Source of the DNA: an uncultured Collinsella sp.
Lineage (GTDB): Bacteria > Actinomycetota > Coriobacteriia > Coriobacteriales > Coriobacteriaceae
NCBI GenBank assembly: GCA_900549345.1
Contig: UROC01000019.1
Span: 1 to 27,156, forward strand
Length of the DNA stretch: 27,156 nucleotides
Direction of reading: 5' to 3'
Shown here: piece by piece, positions 1 to 7,738 of the stretch
Position numbering within the stretch: position 1 is the stretch's first letter
How the letters are laid out: the number at the start of each line of letters is the position of its first letter
The notes under the pieces: model-generated
Databases searched by the model: none
Told to the model about the DNA's origin: nothing
What the model saw: only the letters and a program-made list of their open reading frames with translations
Translations under genes and position numbers: made by a program

Positions 1-116
1 GCTGAGTCCGGAACGGCTGCGCGGCGGGCTGGCGGAGCATGCGGCGGCGGCATGGGGGCACCGGCCTCCACAGCCTCTCCACCTGCGGAAACGAGGCGAC
101 GGCCAGGCGCCGGGGG
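1..116. other. GC-rich stretch without a recognisable gene
   Basis: No open frame here looks like a protein. The stretch is much richer in G and C than the adjoining TraX gene. The ten-base string CTGCGGAAAC occurs at 83-92 and again at 138-147, and TTTCCGC (120-126) forms an inverted repeat with GCGGAAA (139-145). It may be the other side of the recombination joint that altered the TraX C-terminus. Confidence 0.4.
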
Positions 117-833
117 CTATTTCCGCGTTGCGCTAGCTGCGGAAACGCGGGGTCCGTTCAGGCTGTTGCGTTGAGATTGAAAATCAACCTTAAATATATT
201 AGCTGTAGCAAACTCAAATCCGCCGCCAACTATATGGCATGACGAAAGGAGCACTGCACATACTGCAGCAAAGAACATCTTGGCCTTGCTGTCGTGGAAT
301 AAATAGAATGCAGCCACAAGCATAATGCCATACACACCGCCATCTAGTTTAGTGTATTCAGCTGCCAGTGCTGTCAAAACAATCAGAGCAGTTTCTGCGA
401 TGTATCTTTTCCGTTTTGAAAGACTTTGTATCTTTTCCAGAACAATCAAAAAGACCAAGGAAAGCAGGAGCTCACACATAACATTTTGTTGCCGAAGGTC
501 AAATAGTTGCCCGGTTTGGACGAAATCGTATATGGGCTCCGCAATGATTGCGAAGACAAGCATATTTCGCAGGTACTTCTTTAAGTCATGAGTATGCAAA
601 AATCCCTCAACTATCAAAAAGCAAAATAAGGGAAATGCAATTCTGCCAAGAACATGAAGCACATCCGAAGCCTCGCTTAGAATCGCCCACTGTTCGTCTG
701 ATATCTGACTGTACGATGCGTGAGTCATGATTCCATTGGTCAGGACGATCCTGCTTACATGATCGAGAACCATCGAAATGGCTGCTATTATCTTTAATGT
801 GCTGCCGCTAATTCCGTATCTATTTGTTTTCAT
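117..833 (-). CDS. TraX-family membrane protein with an atypical C-terminus
   Basis: This is a 238-residue polytopic membrane protein. The N-terminal LKIIAAISMVLDH, the following GRIAFPLFCFLIVEGF and the later KYLRNMLVFAIIAEPIYDF segments are typical of the TraX family (PF05857), whose founding member acetylates F pilin. Chromosomal relatives are membrane proteins of unproven, probably acyltransferase-like, function. The start is an ATG preceded by AAGGAA at a good distance. Family members normally end with a YNGKRG-type segment and another hydrophobic stretch. Here, after about residue 207, the protein continues as a polar Ser/Arg/Asn-rich tail read from GC-rich DNA, so the end looks truncated or replaced. 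The gene is clearly AT-richer than its neighbours and lies next to a tRNA-Lys with a duplicated 3' end. Horizontal acquisition is likely. Whether the protein still works is unknown. Confidence 0.75.
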   Translation of the reverse strand: MKTNRYGISGSTLKIIAAISMVLDHVSRIVLTNGIMTHASYSQISDEQWAILSEASDVLHVLGRIAFPLFCFLIVEGFLHTHDLKKYLRNMLVFAIIAEPIYDFVQTGQLFDLRQQNVMCELLLSLVFLIVLEKIQSLSKRKRYIAETALIVLTALAAEYTKLDGGVYGIMLVAAFYLFHDSKAKMFFAAVCAVLLSSCHIVGGGFEFATANIFKVDFQSQRNSLNGPRVSAASATRK

Positions 834-851
834 TTCGTATTCCTTACTTTG

Positions 852-870
852 GGTGGGCCGTCAGGAGTTC
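852..870 (-). repeat. Copy of the tRNA-Lys 3' end (att-like direct repeat)
   Basis: Bases 852-870 match 1028-1046 at 18 of 19 positions. The second stretch is the 3' end of the tRNA-Lys gene, covering part of CCA, the discriminator, the acceptor 3' strand and part of the T arm. Such duplicates are typical of integration or recombination at tRNA 3' ends. The repeat separates the AT-rich TraX gene from the tRNA. Confidence 0.75.
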
Positions 871-974
871 AGCCTGCTCCGCAGGCGGCCGCTGCGGCGC
901 TTCGCGCCTTGCGCGCTGCGCTGGCAAACGCTCACGCGTTTACTCAGCTCCGCGCCCTTTCGGGTTCGAACCCG
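871..974. repeat. Array of short perfect hairpins next to tRNA-Lys
   Basis: Consecutive perfect stem-loops are visible: GCCTGC/GCAGGC at 872-886, GGCGC/GCGCC around TTC at 896-908 and AAACGC/GCGTTT at 926-941. A T-arm-like palindrome CGGGTTCGAACCCG at 961-974 closes the array. On the minus strand the 896-908 hairpin has the core GCGAAGC. No protein is supported here. The layout matches the one beside tRNA-Gly at 12469-12606. Confidence 0.65.
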
Positions 975-986
975 CGTCGCGGCAAC

Positions 987-1015
987 AAAAAAGCGGCCGG
1001 CATCCGCCAGTCGCT
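987..1015 (-). terminator. Probable intrinsic terminator of tRNA-Lys
   Basis: Read on the minus strand, an imperfect GC-rich hairpin (AGCG/CGCT outer stem, GGC/GCC inner stem around a four-base loop) is followed by six T residues. It begins 12 bases after the encoded CCA end of the tRNA. Confidence 0.55.
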
Positions 1016-1026
1016 TTTCCATTCGA

Positions 1027-1102
1027 TGGTGGGCCGTCAGGGGTTCGAACCCTGGACCTTGGGATTAAAAGTCCCCTGCTCTGCCAGCTGAGCTAACGGC
1101 CC
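1027..1102 (-). tRNA. tRNA-Lys(UUU), CCA encoded
   Basis: The 76-base gene folds as a cloverleaf. GGGCCGT/ACGGCCC gives a perfect seven-pair acceptor stem, the D arm starts GCTC and ends GAGC, the anticodon loop is CTTTTAA (anticodon TTT), and the T arm is CAGGG-TTCGAAC-CCCTG. The discriminator is A and CCA is encoded. Pair 27-43 of the anticodon stem is a G/A mismatch. The tRNA lies just downstream of the aminopeptidase gene and has its own apparent promoter. Confidence 0.95.
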
Positions 1103-1111
1103 GCGGGTGGC

Positions 1112-1140
1112 ATTGTACCACGGTCTGGGACTATTCCCAA
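1112..1140 (-). promoter_or_regulatory. Probable promoter of tRNA-Lys
   Basis: On the minus strand a -35-like TTGGGA (1135-1140) and a -10-like TACAAT (1112-1117) are separated by 17 bases. The -10 box ends 9 bases before the tRNA. The -35 box overlaps the last codons of the aminopeptidase gene. Confidence 0.6.
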
Positions 1141-2411
1141 CTCCATTGGCCGTTCTGGAAAATCACAACTTCACGTCCATCAGGCGTAATGCCCGTAATA
1201 TCGATGTCGTCCGTGCCAATCATAAAATCGACGTGCGTGCTCGAGACGTTAACGCCATGCTCCAGGAGCTCTTCCTTGGACATGTCATACCCACCCTCGA
1301 TGCATTCGGGGAAACCGACACCTAGCGCGAGATGGCAGCTAGCGTTCTCGTCATAGAGCGTATCGTAGAACAGTACGCCACTTTCGCGGATCGGCGTGTT
1401 CTTGGAGATGAGCGCGACCTCTCCCAGGTGAGCAGCGCCCTCGTCAGTATCGATGATGCTCGCAAGCGTCGCCTTACCCACGCGGGCATCGTAGTCCACT
1501 ACGCGGCCCGCCTCGAACTTAATCCAAAAATCGTCAACCTTGTTACCGTGGTGAATGAGCGGCATAGCCGAATACACGATACCGTCGGCACGCATACGAT
1601 CAGGCGAGGTGAAGACTTCCTCGGTGGGAATGTTGGGGAAGAAGGGGTGTCCATCGGGTGTCTTGCCCTTGCCGCCGGCCCACTCGTGACCTTTCGTCAT
1701 GCCAATCGTCAGATCGGTTCCATTTGCCGAGGTGTAATGCAGGCAGTCAAAACGATTGTCGTTCAGGAAACGCAGGTTCTTTTCGAATGCGGCGTCATGG
1801 AGTTCCCAGTCGCTCTCTGGGTCCTGGCCATCGGCGCGCGCGGTGTGCAGAATCGCATTCCACAGCTTATAGATTGCAACCTCATCGGCGTCTCCCGGGA
1901 ACACCTCGTGCGCCCAAGCCACGACCGGAGCGCCGGCGATGCACCACGGATTGATGTTGTAATCCAGTCCACGGCGGAAAACTTTGCATTGCGTATTCCT
2001 CGCCTTGGATGCCGCGGCCGGCTTGGCTGGATCGATGCCCTTGAGGGCCGCAGGATCCGCCCCCTCGATAAAGACAAAGCAGGCACCATCCTGGGCCAGG
2101 GAATCCAGCTGCATGCGCTTCCACTCGGGTGTCTGCTCAAAATAGCTTTTCTCGACATGCTCGTACGTGAGCCTCGTCACGGCATCATCGGCCCAAATGA
2201 CCGTCACGTGGCCAGCCCCGGCGGCATAAGCCTCCGCGACCACCACGCGGGCAAAGGATGCGCACTCGACCGGAGACTGAACGACAACCTCCTGGCCGGG
2301 CTTGACGTTTACGCCCTTGCGGACAACCAAGCGCGCATAGTTTTTAATCTTGGGCTCCAGGGCCTTCATGCCCTCCAGAGCCTCTTCGACCGTCAGGGCA
2401 GCTCGAATCAT
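1131..2411 (-). CDS. M29 family aminopeptidase (AmpS/AmpT type)
   Basis: This 426-residue cytoplasmic metallo-aminopeptidase of family M29 releases N-terminal amino acids from peptides and normally uses two metal ions. The family metal-ligand pattern is visible: Glu in NIPTEEVFTSP (264/265), Glu in HLGEVALI (331), His in ENASCHLALG (360), and His/Asp in SSTHVDFMIG (393, 395). The length fits the family (about 410). The chosen ATG has GGAG six bases upstream. An in-frame ATG four codons earlier (2423) has no such site. A terminator of the preceding gene lies just upstream, so the gene probably has its own promoter. No terminator follows; the tRNA-Lys promoter overlaps its end. The likely role is peptide use or turnover. 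Confidence 0.92.
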   Translation of the reverse strand: MIRAALTVEEALEGMKALEPKIKNYARLVVRKGVNVKPGQEVVVQSPVECASFARVVVAEAYAAGAGHVTVIWADDAVTRLTYEHVEKSYFEQTPEWKRMQLDSLAQDGACFVFIEGADPAALKGIDPAKPAAASKARNTQCKVFRRGLDYNINPWCIAGAPVVAWAHEVFPGDADEVAIYKLWNAILHTARADGQDPESDWELHDAAFEKNLRFLNDNRFDCLHYTSANGTDLTIGMTKGHEWAGGKGKTPDGHPFFPNIPTEEVFTSPDRMRADGIVYSAMPLIHHGNKVDDFWIKFEAGRVVDYDARVGKATLASIIDTDEGAAHLGEVALISKNTPIRESGVLFYDTLYDENASCHLALGVGFPECIEGGYDMSKEELLEHGVNVSSTHVDFMIGTDDIDITGITPDGREVVIFQNGQWSWE

Positions 2412-2439
2412 GTGCCACTCCATCTATCTATAGAACAGT

Positions 2440-2470
2440 AAAAAGGCGCGCCGCAAAAACGACGCGCCTT
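2440..2470 (-). terminator. Intrinsic terminator after the two-helix membrane protein gene
   Basis: On the minus strand AAGGCGCG (2463-2470) pairs with CGCGCCTT (2443-2450) and runs into a short T tract. It lies 30 bases after the stop of the 2501-3076 gene and before the aminopeptidase start. Confidence 0.8.
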
Positions 2471-2500
2471 ATATCTTAGCGATAAGTATGCATGCAAACG

Positions 2501-3076
2501 CTACTTCTTCTTGGAGTCCTTCTTGTCCTCCTCGGCAGCCGAGCGCTCGATAAGGGCGTTGAGCTTGTTCTCGGACATGCCCTCGGCCTGCGTGCGATAC
2601 ATGTTACGCAGGGGACGAATACGAACGAAGTCGTAAATAAAGTCACCCAAAATGACGACGTAGGACAAAACGATGCCGACCATCTGGACAGGGCTGGACA
2701 CCATGCCAGCGGGAGCGAAGTACAGCGAAGCCCAAATGGCCACGACGAGCACCATGCCGATAGTGAGCACGGCCCACCAGATGCGGCGGCGCTTGGTGTA
2801 GTCCTCATCCTGCTTGAGAAGGATATTCGACACCGTGTAGATGCGATCCTCCTTGGCGCGCTGCTTAGCCTTGCGGGCGCGCTTCTCCTCTTTAGAGAGG
2901 CCCTCGAGGTTCTCGCCCTTCTCGAGCTCTTTGCGGCGTGCCTTAGACGAAGCCGGCACGACGCGGACAGAGCTCGCTGCCTGACGGGCGGGCTTGGCGG
3001 ATGCAGCGGACTTGCGCGCAACCCCGGTAACCTCGTGGGATTGCGTGCGCTTGTTCGTGGCGCTACGGGTACTCAC
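2501..3076 (-). CDS. Small membrane protein with basic N-terminal tail, function unknown
   Basis: This is a 191-residue protein not assigned to a named family. Residues 1-95 are very rich in Lys, Arg, Ala and Ser, with a charged, probably helical stretch at about 45-78. Two hydrophobic segments follow, at about 99-121 and 131-151, and the tail is Lys/Glu-rich. This predicts a hairpin in the membrane with both ends probably in the cytoplasm. It starts with GTG directly after the purC stop codon (TAAGTG) and has AAGGAG nine bases upstream, inside the end of purC. It is therefore very likely cotranscribed and translationally coupled with purC. The terminator at 2440-2470 ends the unit. It has no obvious purine-pathway role. 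Confidence 0.85.
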   Translation of the reverse strand: MSTRSATNKRTQSHEVTGVARKSAASAKPARQAASSVRVVPASSKARRKELEKGENLEGLSKEEKRARKAKQRAKEDRIYTVSNILLKQDEDYTKRRRIWWAVLTIGMVLVVAIWASLYFAPAGMVSSPVQMVGIVLSYVVILGDFIYDFVRIRPLRNMYRTQAEGMSENKLNALIERSAAEEDKKDSKKK

Positions 3077-3964
3077 TTATGCGTTCTCCTTCATGCTTGT
3101 GAACTGGGAGCCCGTGATGATCTGGAAGGCCTCGCGATAGCGCTCGGACGTGCCATCGATGACCTCGGCGGGCAGGTGCGGGGTCTCCCCCGTCATATCC
3201 CAGTTGGCCTTGAGCCAATTGCGGACGAATTGTTTGTCGTAGCTGGGCTGGATCTTGCCCTCCTCGTAGCTGGCAGCAGGCCAGAAACGGCTGGAATCGG
3301 GCGTGAGGCACTCGTCGATCAGCGTGACCTTGCCATCGATGACACCAAACTCGAACTTGGTGTCGGCAATGATGATGCCACGGGTCGCGGCGTACTCGGC
3401 AGCGGCCTTGTAGATCTTGAGGGAAAGGTCACGAATCTGCGTGGCGATATCCTCGCCCACGATCTCGCAGCAACGCTCGAACGAGATGTTCTCGTCGTGG
3501 TCACCAATCTCGGCCTTCGTGGACGGCGTGAACAGCGGCTCGGGAAGCTTGGAAGCCTCGGTCAGGCCCTCAGGCAGCTGGATGCCGCAGACGGTGCCGT
3601 TCTCGTCGTAGGTCTTCTTGCCCGAACCGGTCAGATAGCCGCGGACGATGCACTCGATAGGAATCGTCTGGGCCTTCTTGACCAGCATGGCGCGGCCTGC
3701 GAGGTAGTCACGATACTCAGCAAACTCCTCGGGGAAATCCGCCGGGTCGATGGAAACGAGATGGTTGGGGACGATGTCGGCAAACTTATCGAACCAGAAT
3801 GCCGAGATGCGATTGAGCACCTCTCCCTTAAACGGAATCTCGTCGGGAAGAATGAAGTCGAACGCAGAAATGCGGTCGGTGGCGACCATCAGCAGGTTTT
3901 CACCGGCATCGTAAATATCACGAACCTTGCCACGGGAATCCGGACGACGCTCCATCGTTGTCAC
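3077..3964 (-). CDS. purC: Phosphoribosylaminoimidazole-succinocarboxamide synthase
   Basis: SAICAR synthase joins aspartate to CAIR using ATP in purine biosynthesis, in the cytoplasm. Family signatures are clear: GKVRDIYD near the N-terminus, RISAFDF, IPIECIVRGYLTGSG in the middle, ADTKFEFG, and DECLTPDSSRFW near the C-terminus. The length of about 295 residues is normal for the longer PurC form. The chosen start is a GTG with GGAG eight bases upstream. The GTG three codons earlier (3973) overlaps that ribosome site and is less likely; an ATG three codons later (3955) is also possible. The gene abuts the small membrane protein gene at 3076. The upstream hairpin at 3996-4015 separates it from the kinase gene. 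purB is also in the window, but about 7 kb away. Confidence 0.96.
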   Translation of the reverse strand: MTTMERRPDSRGKVRDIYDAGENLLMVATDRISAFDFILPDEIPFKGEVLNRISAFWFDKFADIVPNHLVSIDPADFPEEFAEYRDYLAGRAMLVKKAQTIPIECIVRGYLTGSGKKTYDENGTVCGIQLPEGLTEASKLPEPLFTPSTKAEIGDHDENISFERCCEIVGEDIATQIRDLSLKIYKAAAEYAATRGIIIADTKFEFGVIDGKVTLIDECLTPDSSRFWPAASYEEGKIQPSYDKQFVRNWLKANWDMTGETPHLPAEVIDGTSERYREAFQIITGSQFTSMKENA

Positions 3965-3995
3965 GTGAGTCACTCCTTACCTAAATACGACAGAA

Positions 3996-4015
3996 ATGCG
4001 GGTTCTTTCCCGCAT
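3996..4015 (-). terminator. Hairpin between the kinase gene and purC
   Basis: ATGCGGG (3996-4002) and CCCGCAT (4009-4015) form a perfect seven-pair stem with a six-base loop, followed on the minus strand by a short T-rich run. It may end kinase transcription or act as a leader structure of purC. The T tract is weak. Confidence 0.45.
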
Positions 4016-4073
4016 GTTTTCGCAAACTCGGAGCGGCAGGGACGCGGCCCCTCCTTCACCGAATAGCGAAAAG

Positions 4074-5639
4074 CTAGTGCTCCATTGTAGTAGATGCCGC
4101 GTCTGCCGTGTGCTCGCGGGGCAGATGAATTGTAAAAGTCGTACCCTTTCCAAGCTCCGACTCCACGGATATGTAGCCATGGTGACGCTCGACGATCTGC
4201 TTGGTCACGGCGAGGCCAACGCCCAGGCCGCCAGCTTCGCGGGCGCGGCTGGCATCGGCGCGCCAAAAACGGCCGAAGATGCGCGACAGATCGTCCTTGG
4301 CAATACCGATGCCGGTATCCGAAACGGCAATACTGACATGCTTGCGGTCACTGAGCACCGACACCACGACCCAACCGCCCTCGGGGGTGTAGCGCATGGC
4401 GTTGCTCATGAGATTGATGACGCATTGCGTGATCATGTCGGGATCGGCCTCGACGACATCATCATGCCCCTGGGTCTCATCTGCAAAGCGAAGACGAAGG
4501 TCACGGTCGGCAAACAGACGCTCCTGGCCGTTCACAATCGATCGCACAAACGGAACCATGTCCACCGGCTCAAGGTTGAGCGGCGCTGTGCTGTTTTCCA
4601 TGCGTGACAGGTCAAGCATCTGCTGCACCAAACGAGCCAGGCGACGCGTCTCGGAGGCGACTGTCTCCAGATGCTCGTCGTCGGTGGGGTACACGCCGTC
4701 TTGCATGGCCTCGACCGTTGCAAGCATTGCCATGAGAGGCGTGCGCAGCTCATGAGCCACATCGGAAGTCAGGCGCTTCTCGTGCTTCATGTCCTTCTCG
4801 AGCGAGGTGGCCATCTCATCGAATGTCTCGCCCAGTTGATCGATCTCGTCATCGCCGCGCAGGCCTGTACGAGCGGACAGATCGCCGTCGCGAATTTGCT
4901 TGGCCGTGCTCGTAATTCGATGAATCGGCTTGGTAAGCATGCGCGACACGAGCGATCCGATAACGACCGAGATGCAGACCGCAACAACCGCGGCAAGGGC
5001 CATGGCGTTAAAGGTCTTTTCTCTAAACGCAGAATCTGCCTTGGTGAGCAAGGCATCGGAGCCGATGGCCCACAGCTTTACCTGTCCGACATGCTCGCCA
5101 GAAGACGTTATGATTTCGACGTTGGCAACGCTATCGGAGTCGGTGGGCGCTGACGAAACCGGACTATGTGAGGCCTTTTTACCGCTCGAGCTGCTAGAAG
5201 CCGATTCACTCTCGCGTACATCGGCGGTCGCGCTTGCCGAGGGCCATGAGTCGTCATAGACGACAACGCCCTTTTTGTTGACGACCTGCATGCCAAGATC
5301 GTCGGACACCAGACTCGATGTCGCGACCGTGCGCAGCTCGCCCGCAGTCCAATTGCCGTTTTCCTCGTACGACGTCGCAAGCTTTTCGGCTGCGGAATTG
5401 GCGATCTCGACGATATTGGCGCGCGTGTAATCCGAAAAGACCGTGCCCCACACAACAGAGACCACGCCCACCAGCACCAATACCGTCATGAGCGATGTCA
5501 GAGCAAAAGCAAGTGCCATGCGCGAGGGATAGCTCATCGTTGGCCGTGAATCGGAACGAGGCGTGTTCCAACTAGCCTTGGAACCCGCCTCGCTCTCCTG
5601 CTTGTGCTTTTGTCCGATTTCAAAGCGCGCAGGTGTCAT
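4074..5639 (-). CDS. Membrane sensor histidine kinase
   Basis: A 521-residue two-component sensor kinase. Membrane helices lie at about 41-64 and 211-234, flanking an extracellular sensor of about 145 residues with a Ser-rich stretch near 143-165. A HAMP linker follows. The phosphoacceptor is His296 in SDVAHELRTP, followed by the N box (LMSNAMRYTPEGG), G1 (DTGIGI), F box (FGRFWRAD) and G2 (GGLGVGLAV). All catalytic boxes are intact. It starts 11 bases after the stop of the response regulator gene and is probably cotranscribed with it. The start ATG has GGGA about 10 bases upstream; an ATG at codon 35 is a possible alternative. The order of domains resembles PhoR/VicK-type kinases, but the signal cannot be read from the sequence. 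Confidence 0.93.
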   Translation of the reverse strand: MTPARFEIGQKHKQESEAGSKASWNTPRSDSRPTMSYPSRMALAFALTSLMTVLVLVGVVSVVWGTVFSDYTRANIVEIANSAAEKLATSYEENGNWTAGELRTVATSSLVSDDLGMQVVNKKGVVVYDDSWPSASATADVRESESASSSSSGKKASHSPVSSAPTDSDSVANVEIITSSGEHVGQVKLWAIGSDALLTKADSAFREKTFNAMALAAVVAVCISVVIGSLVSRMLTKPIHRITSTAKQIRDGDLSARTGLRGDDEIDQLGETFDEMATSLEKDMKHEKRLTSDVAHELRTPLMAMLATVEAMQDGVYPTDDEHLETVASETRRLARLVQQMLDLSRMENSTAPLNLEPVDMVPFVRSIVNGQERLFADRDLRLRFADETQGHDDVVEADPDMITQCVINLMSNAMRYTPEGGWVVVSVLSDRKHVSIAVSDTGIGIAKDDLSRIFGRFWRADASRAREAGGLGVGLAVTKQIVERHHGYISVESELGKGTTFTIHLPREHTADAASTTMEH

Positions 5640-5650
5640 ATGTGATTTCC

Positions 5651-6373
5651 CTATTTCTCGTCCGACTTATCGGTCTTGGCCGGAGCCTCGAAGCGATAGC
5701 CGACACCGTGGACGGTGTAGAGCCACTTGGGCTTCTTGGGATCATCGCCCAGCTTGGCGCGAAGGTTCTTCACGTGGCTATCGATGGTGCGCTCATAGCC
5801 CTCAAAGTCGTAGCCGAGCACCTTCTCGACCAGCTCCATGCGGTTGTAGACGCGACCGGGGTGACGGGCAAGCGTGGTGAGCAGCTTAAACTCGGAAGCC
5901 GTCAGGTCGACTTCCTTGCCCTCGACCAAAATCTTGTGGCCCGAGATATCGATGACCAGATCGCCGAAATCGAGTACCTCGACGGCTGGCTCGTCGGCCT
6001 GATGGGCACGGCGGAACAAGGCGCGTACGCGCGCGACAAGCTCGCGCGGCGAGAACGGCTTGATCAGATAGTCGTCGGCGCCGAGCTCAAGACCGATAAT
6101 ACGGTCCTCGATCTCGCCCTTGGCAGTCAGCATGATGATGGGGACATCCGAGGTATCGCGAATGGTGCGGCAAACGCGCTCGCCGGGGATCTTGGGGAGC
6201 ATAAGGTCGAGCACGACCAGGTCAAACTGATGCTTCTCGAACTCCTCGATCGCGGACTGGCCGTCGCCGACACCCACAACCCAGTAGCCTTCGCGCTCGA
6301 GATAGGCAGCGACGGCGTCACGGATTGCCTTCTCATCCTCGACCAGCAGAATCTTTTTTGCATCTGAAGCCAT
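5651..6373 (-). CDS. OmpR/PhoB-family response regulator
   Basis: A 240-residue DNA-binding response regulator. The receiver domain (about 1-120) has the acidic pair Glu12/Asp13, the phosphorylated Asp56 (VVLDLMLP), the MLTAKGE threonine and the KPFSP lysine. The C-terminal winged helix (about 140-232) ends in YTVHGVGYRFE, typical of OmpR/PhoB proteins. The chosen ATG has a run of six G residues 7-12 bases upstream. An in-frame start seven codons earlier would place that site inside the gene. It is the obvious partner of the kinase immediately downstream. The upstream intergenic space holds a long inverted repeat (6429-6467) that could affect its expression. Confidence 0.95.
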   Translation of the reverse strand: MASDAKKILLVEDEKAIRDAVAAYLEREGYWVVGVGDGQSAIEEFEKHQFDLVVLDLMLPKIPGERVCRTIRDTSDVPIIMLTAKGEIEDRIIGLELGADDYLIKPFSPRELVARVRALFRRAHQADEPAVEVLDFGDLVIDISGHKILVEGKEVDLTASEFKLLTTLARHPGRVYNRMELVEKVLGYDFEGYERTIDSHVKNLRAKLGDDPKKPKWLYTVHGVGYRFEAPAKTDKSDEK

Positions 6374-6428
6374 AACACGGCCCCCCTGTCTCAATCAGCT
6401 AAGAACAAGCCCATTTTAACGCACCTGA

Positions 6429-6467
6429 GCCCGCCGGATGCCACTATGACGCGGCAGCTCGGCGGGC
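6429..6467. other. Two-part inverted repeat upstream of the response regulator
   Basis: GCCCGCCG (6429-6436) is complementary to CGGCGGGC (6460-6467), and inside it TGCC (6439-6442) is complementary to GGCA (6453-6456). There is no T tract. It lies 60 bases after the lipoprotein gene and 56 before the regulator start. It could be a terminator of the lipoprotein transcript or an operator-type site. Confidence 0.4.
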
Positions 6468-6526
6468 GGTACTCACAATTACAACGCGTTTATTCCCCTG
6501 TTGGCGCCTTTTTAACCCCTCTAAGC

Positions 6527-7738
6527 TTAAAGAGAGAATAGGCGTGCGGTGACCGTCTCGGGTATACCCTGGCTGTTGCGCACCGTGGCGTACGTAAGGA
6601 ATGAGTCCGATTTTCCCGCCGTAGCTGGATAATCGCCATATTCCAAAGCGCGGTCGGGCGACAACAGCGAGCCGTAGGTCTTAGCCGAAGTGTCAATCAA
6701 AAAATGCGACGCCTGGACTTTAACCAGGTATTTATTTTTCCTTCCCGCAACGCACGCGAGCGGCTCACGCGAAAGGAAGAGGTACGGCCCGCCCTCGTTA
6801 CCGATATAGGTGCCCATATTGCCCAGGCTACCCACACCGTTATACGTCGCCTCAATGGAGAACACGAAGGTATCGCCCATATACACGGCCTCGAAAGGCG
6901 AAACCGACGAAGGAAGCACCAGCTGAGCTCGCTTCGTGTTGTTGCCGTCAGTCAGGTCGATCGCCGTCATACCGTAATAGACGCCCTCATCATTGTGCAC
7001 GCGGGGCGAGATGGTCAGGATGCCGTCGCTCACACGCGGGGCGGATGCGAAGCGGCCCGTCGACTTCCAAATAGTCTCAGGCTTGGACTCGCTGGGCGAC
7101 TGACGGTAGCAGTACGAATCGTTACTCGTCTTGCTGCCGCCGGACGAGGGCATCTTATACCAGATGACCGACGACCCATACGCTGTGAAGAGCGGCGGAT
7201 CGTAATTTTCGCCACCGCGATCGAGCTCGACAGCGTTGCCGGTAAGGGAGGAGCCTGCAAGGTTTTGCGCATAGAGTTTCCAAGACGCATTGGCAAAGTT
7301 CATCTCGACCCACGCGAACACGCCATCACCCGCGCGAACGTCGTAAAACGCATAACCGGTTCCCTCAACGGGATCCTCGATAAGTGTGGTAAGCGAGCCA
7401 TCGCCCAGGTTGAGCACACCAAGCGTATTGGCATGCAGGGCAGAAGCAGGCGCCATCATCGCGGCGGCGTAGTCGCCATCGCAGTAGTACAGCAGCGTGC
7501 CCAGCGGCAGCGTCCACGACGCCGCCGGCTCAAGATCGATATCAACAGCTTCGTACTCATCAGTGATCGAGACAATCTTCGAATCGTCCTTGATAACCTG
7601 CGGCTCGCCGGCGGCATCGTCGCTGGTGCCCGTTTTTTTCGAGCAACCGGCAAGCACCGTGGCAGCGCCCGCGGCAGCACCGCCGAGCACAAAGCCACGG
7701 CGCGATATTCCATTCTTGATGTGGTCGGCGATACCCAT
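6527..7738 (-). CDS. Tat-exported lipoprotein of unknown function
   Basis: A 403-residue protein with a twin-arginine signal followed by a lipobox. SRRGFVLGG (Arg13-Arg14) precedes a hydrophobic Ala/Gly stretch and VLAGC, giving a lipid-anchored Cys32. The mature part of about 370 residues has evenly spaced beta-rich, Tyr/Gly/Asp-containing segments, as in propeller-type proteins, but no named family was recognised. Export by Tat suggests it folds before export. Its ATG overlaps the TAA stop of the TSCPD gene (TAATG), so the two are translationally coupled. An upstream in-frame extension to 7792 lies inside the TSCPD gene and is unlikely to be used. Start choice is supported by the position of the signal peptide. 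Confidence 0.88.
   Translation of the reverse strand: MGIADHIKNGISRRGFVLGGAAAGAATVLAGCSKKTGTSDDAAGEPQVIKDDSKIVSITDEYEAVDIDLEPAASWTLPLGTLLYYCDGDYAAAMMAPASALHANTLGVLNLGDGSLTTLIEDPVEGTGYAFYDVRAGDGVFAWVEMNFANASWKLYAQNLAGSSLTGNAVELDRGGENYDPPLFTAYGSSVIWYKMPSSGGSKTSNDSYCYRQSPSESKPETIWKSTGRFASAPRVSDGILTISPRVHNDEGVYYGMTAIDLTDGNNTKRAQLVLPSSVSPFEAVYMGDTFVFSIEATYNGVGSLGNMGTYIGNEGGPYLFLSREPLACVAGRKNKYLVKVQASHFLIDTSAKTYGSLLSPDRALEYGDYPATAGKSDSFLTYATVRNSQGIPETVTARLFSL

Noticed and set aside
778..1096. Short overlapping frames across the tRNA-Lys region
   Set aside because: They read through hairpins and the tRNA itself and have no protein-like features.
1332..2441. 369-codon open frame on the plus strand
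   Set aside because: It is antisense to the aminopeptidase, which has intact metal-ligand motifs.
2492..4066. 524-codon open frame on the plus strand
   Set aside because: It is the complement of the purC and small membrane protein genes; those have clear family signatures and start sites.
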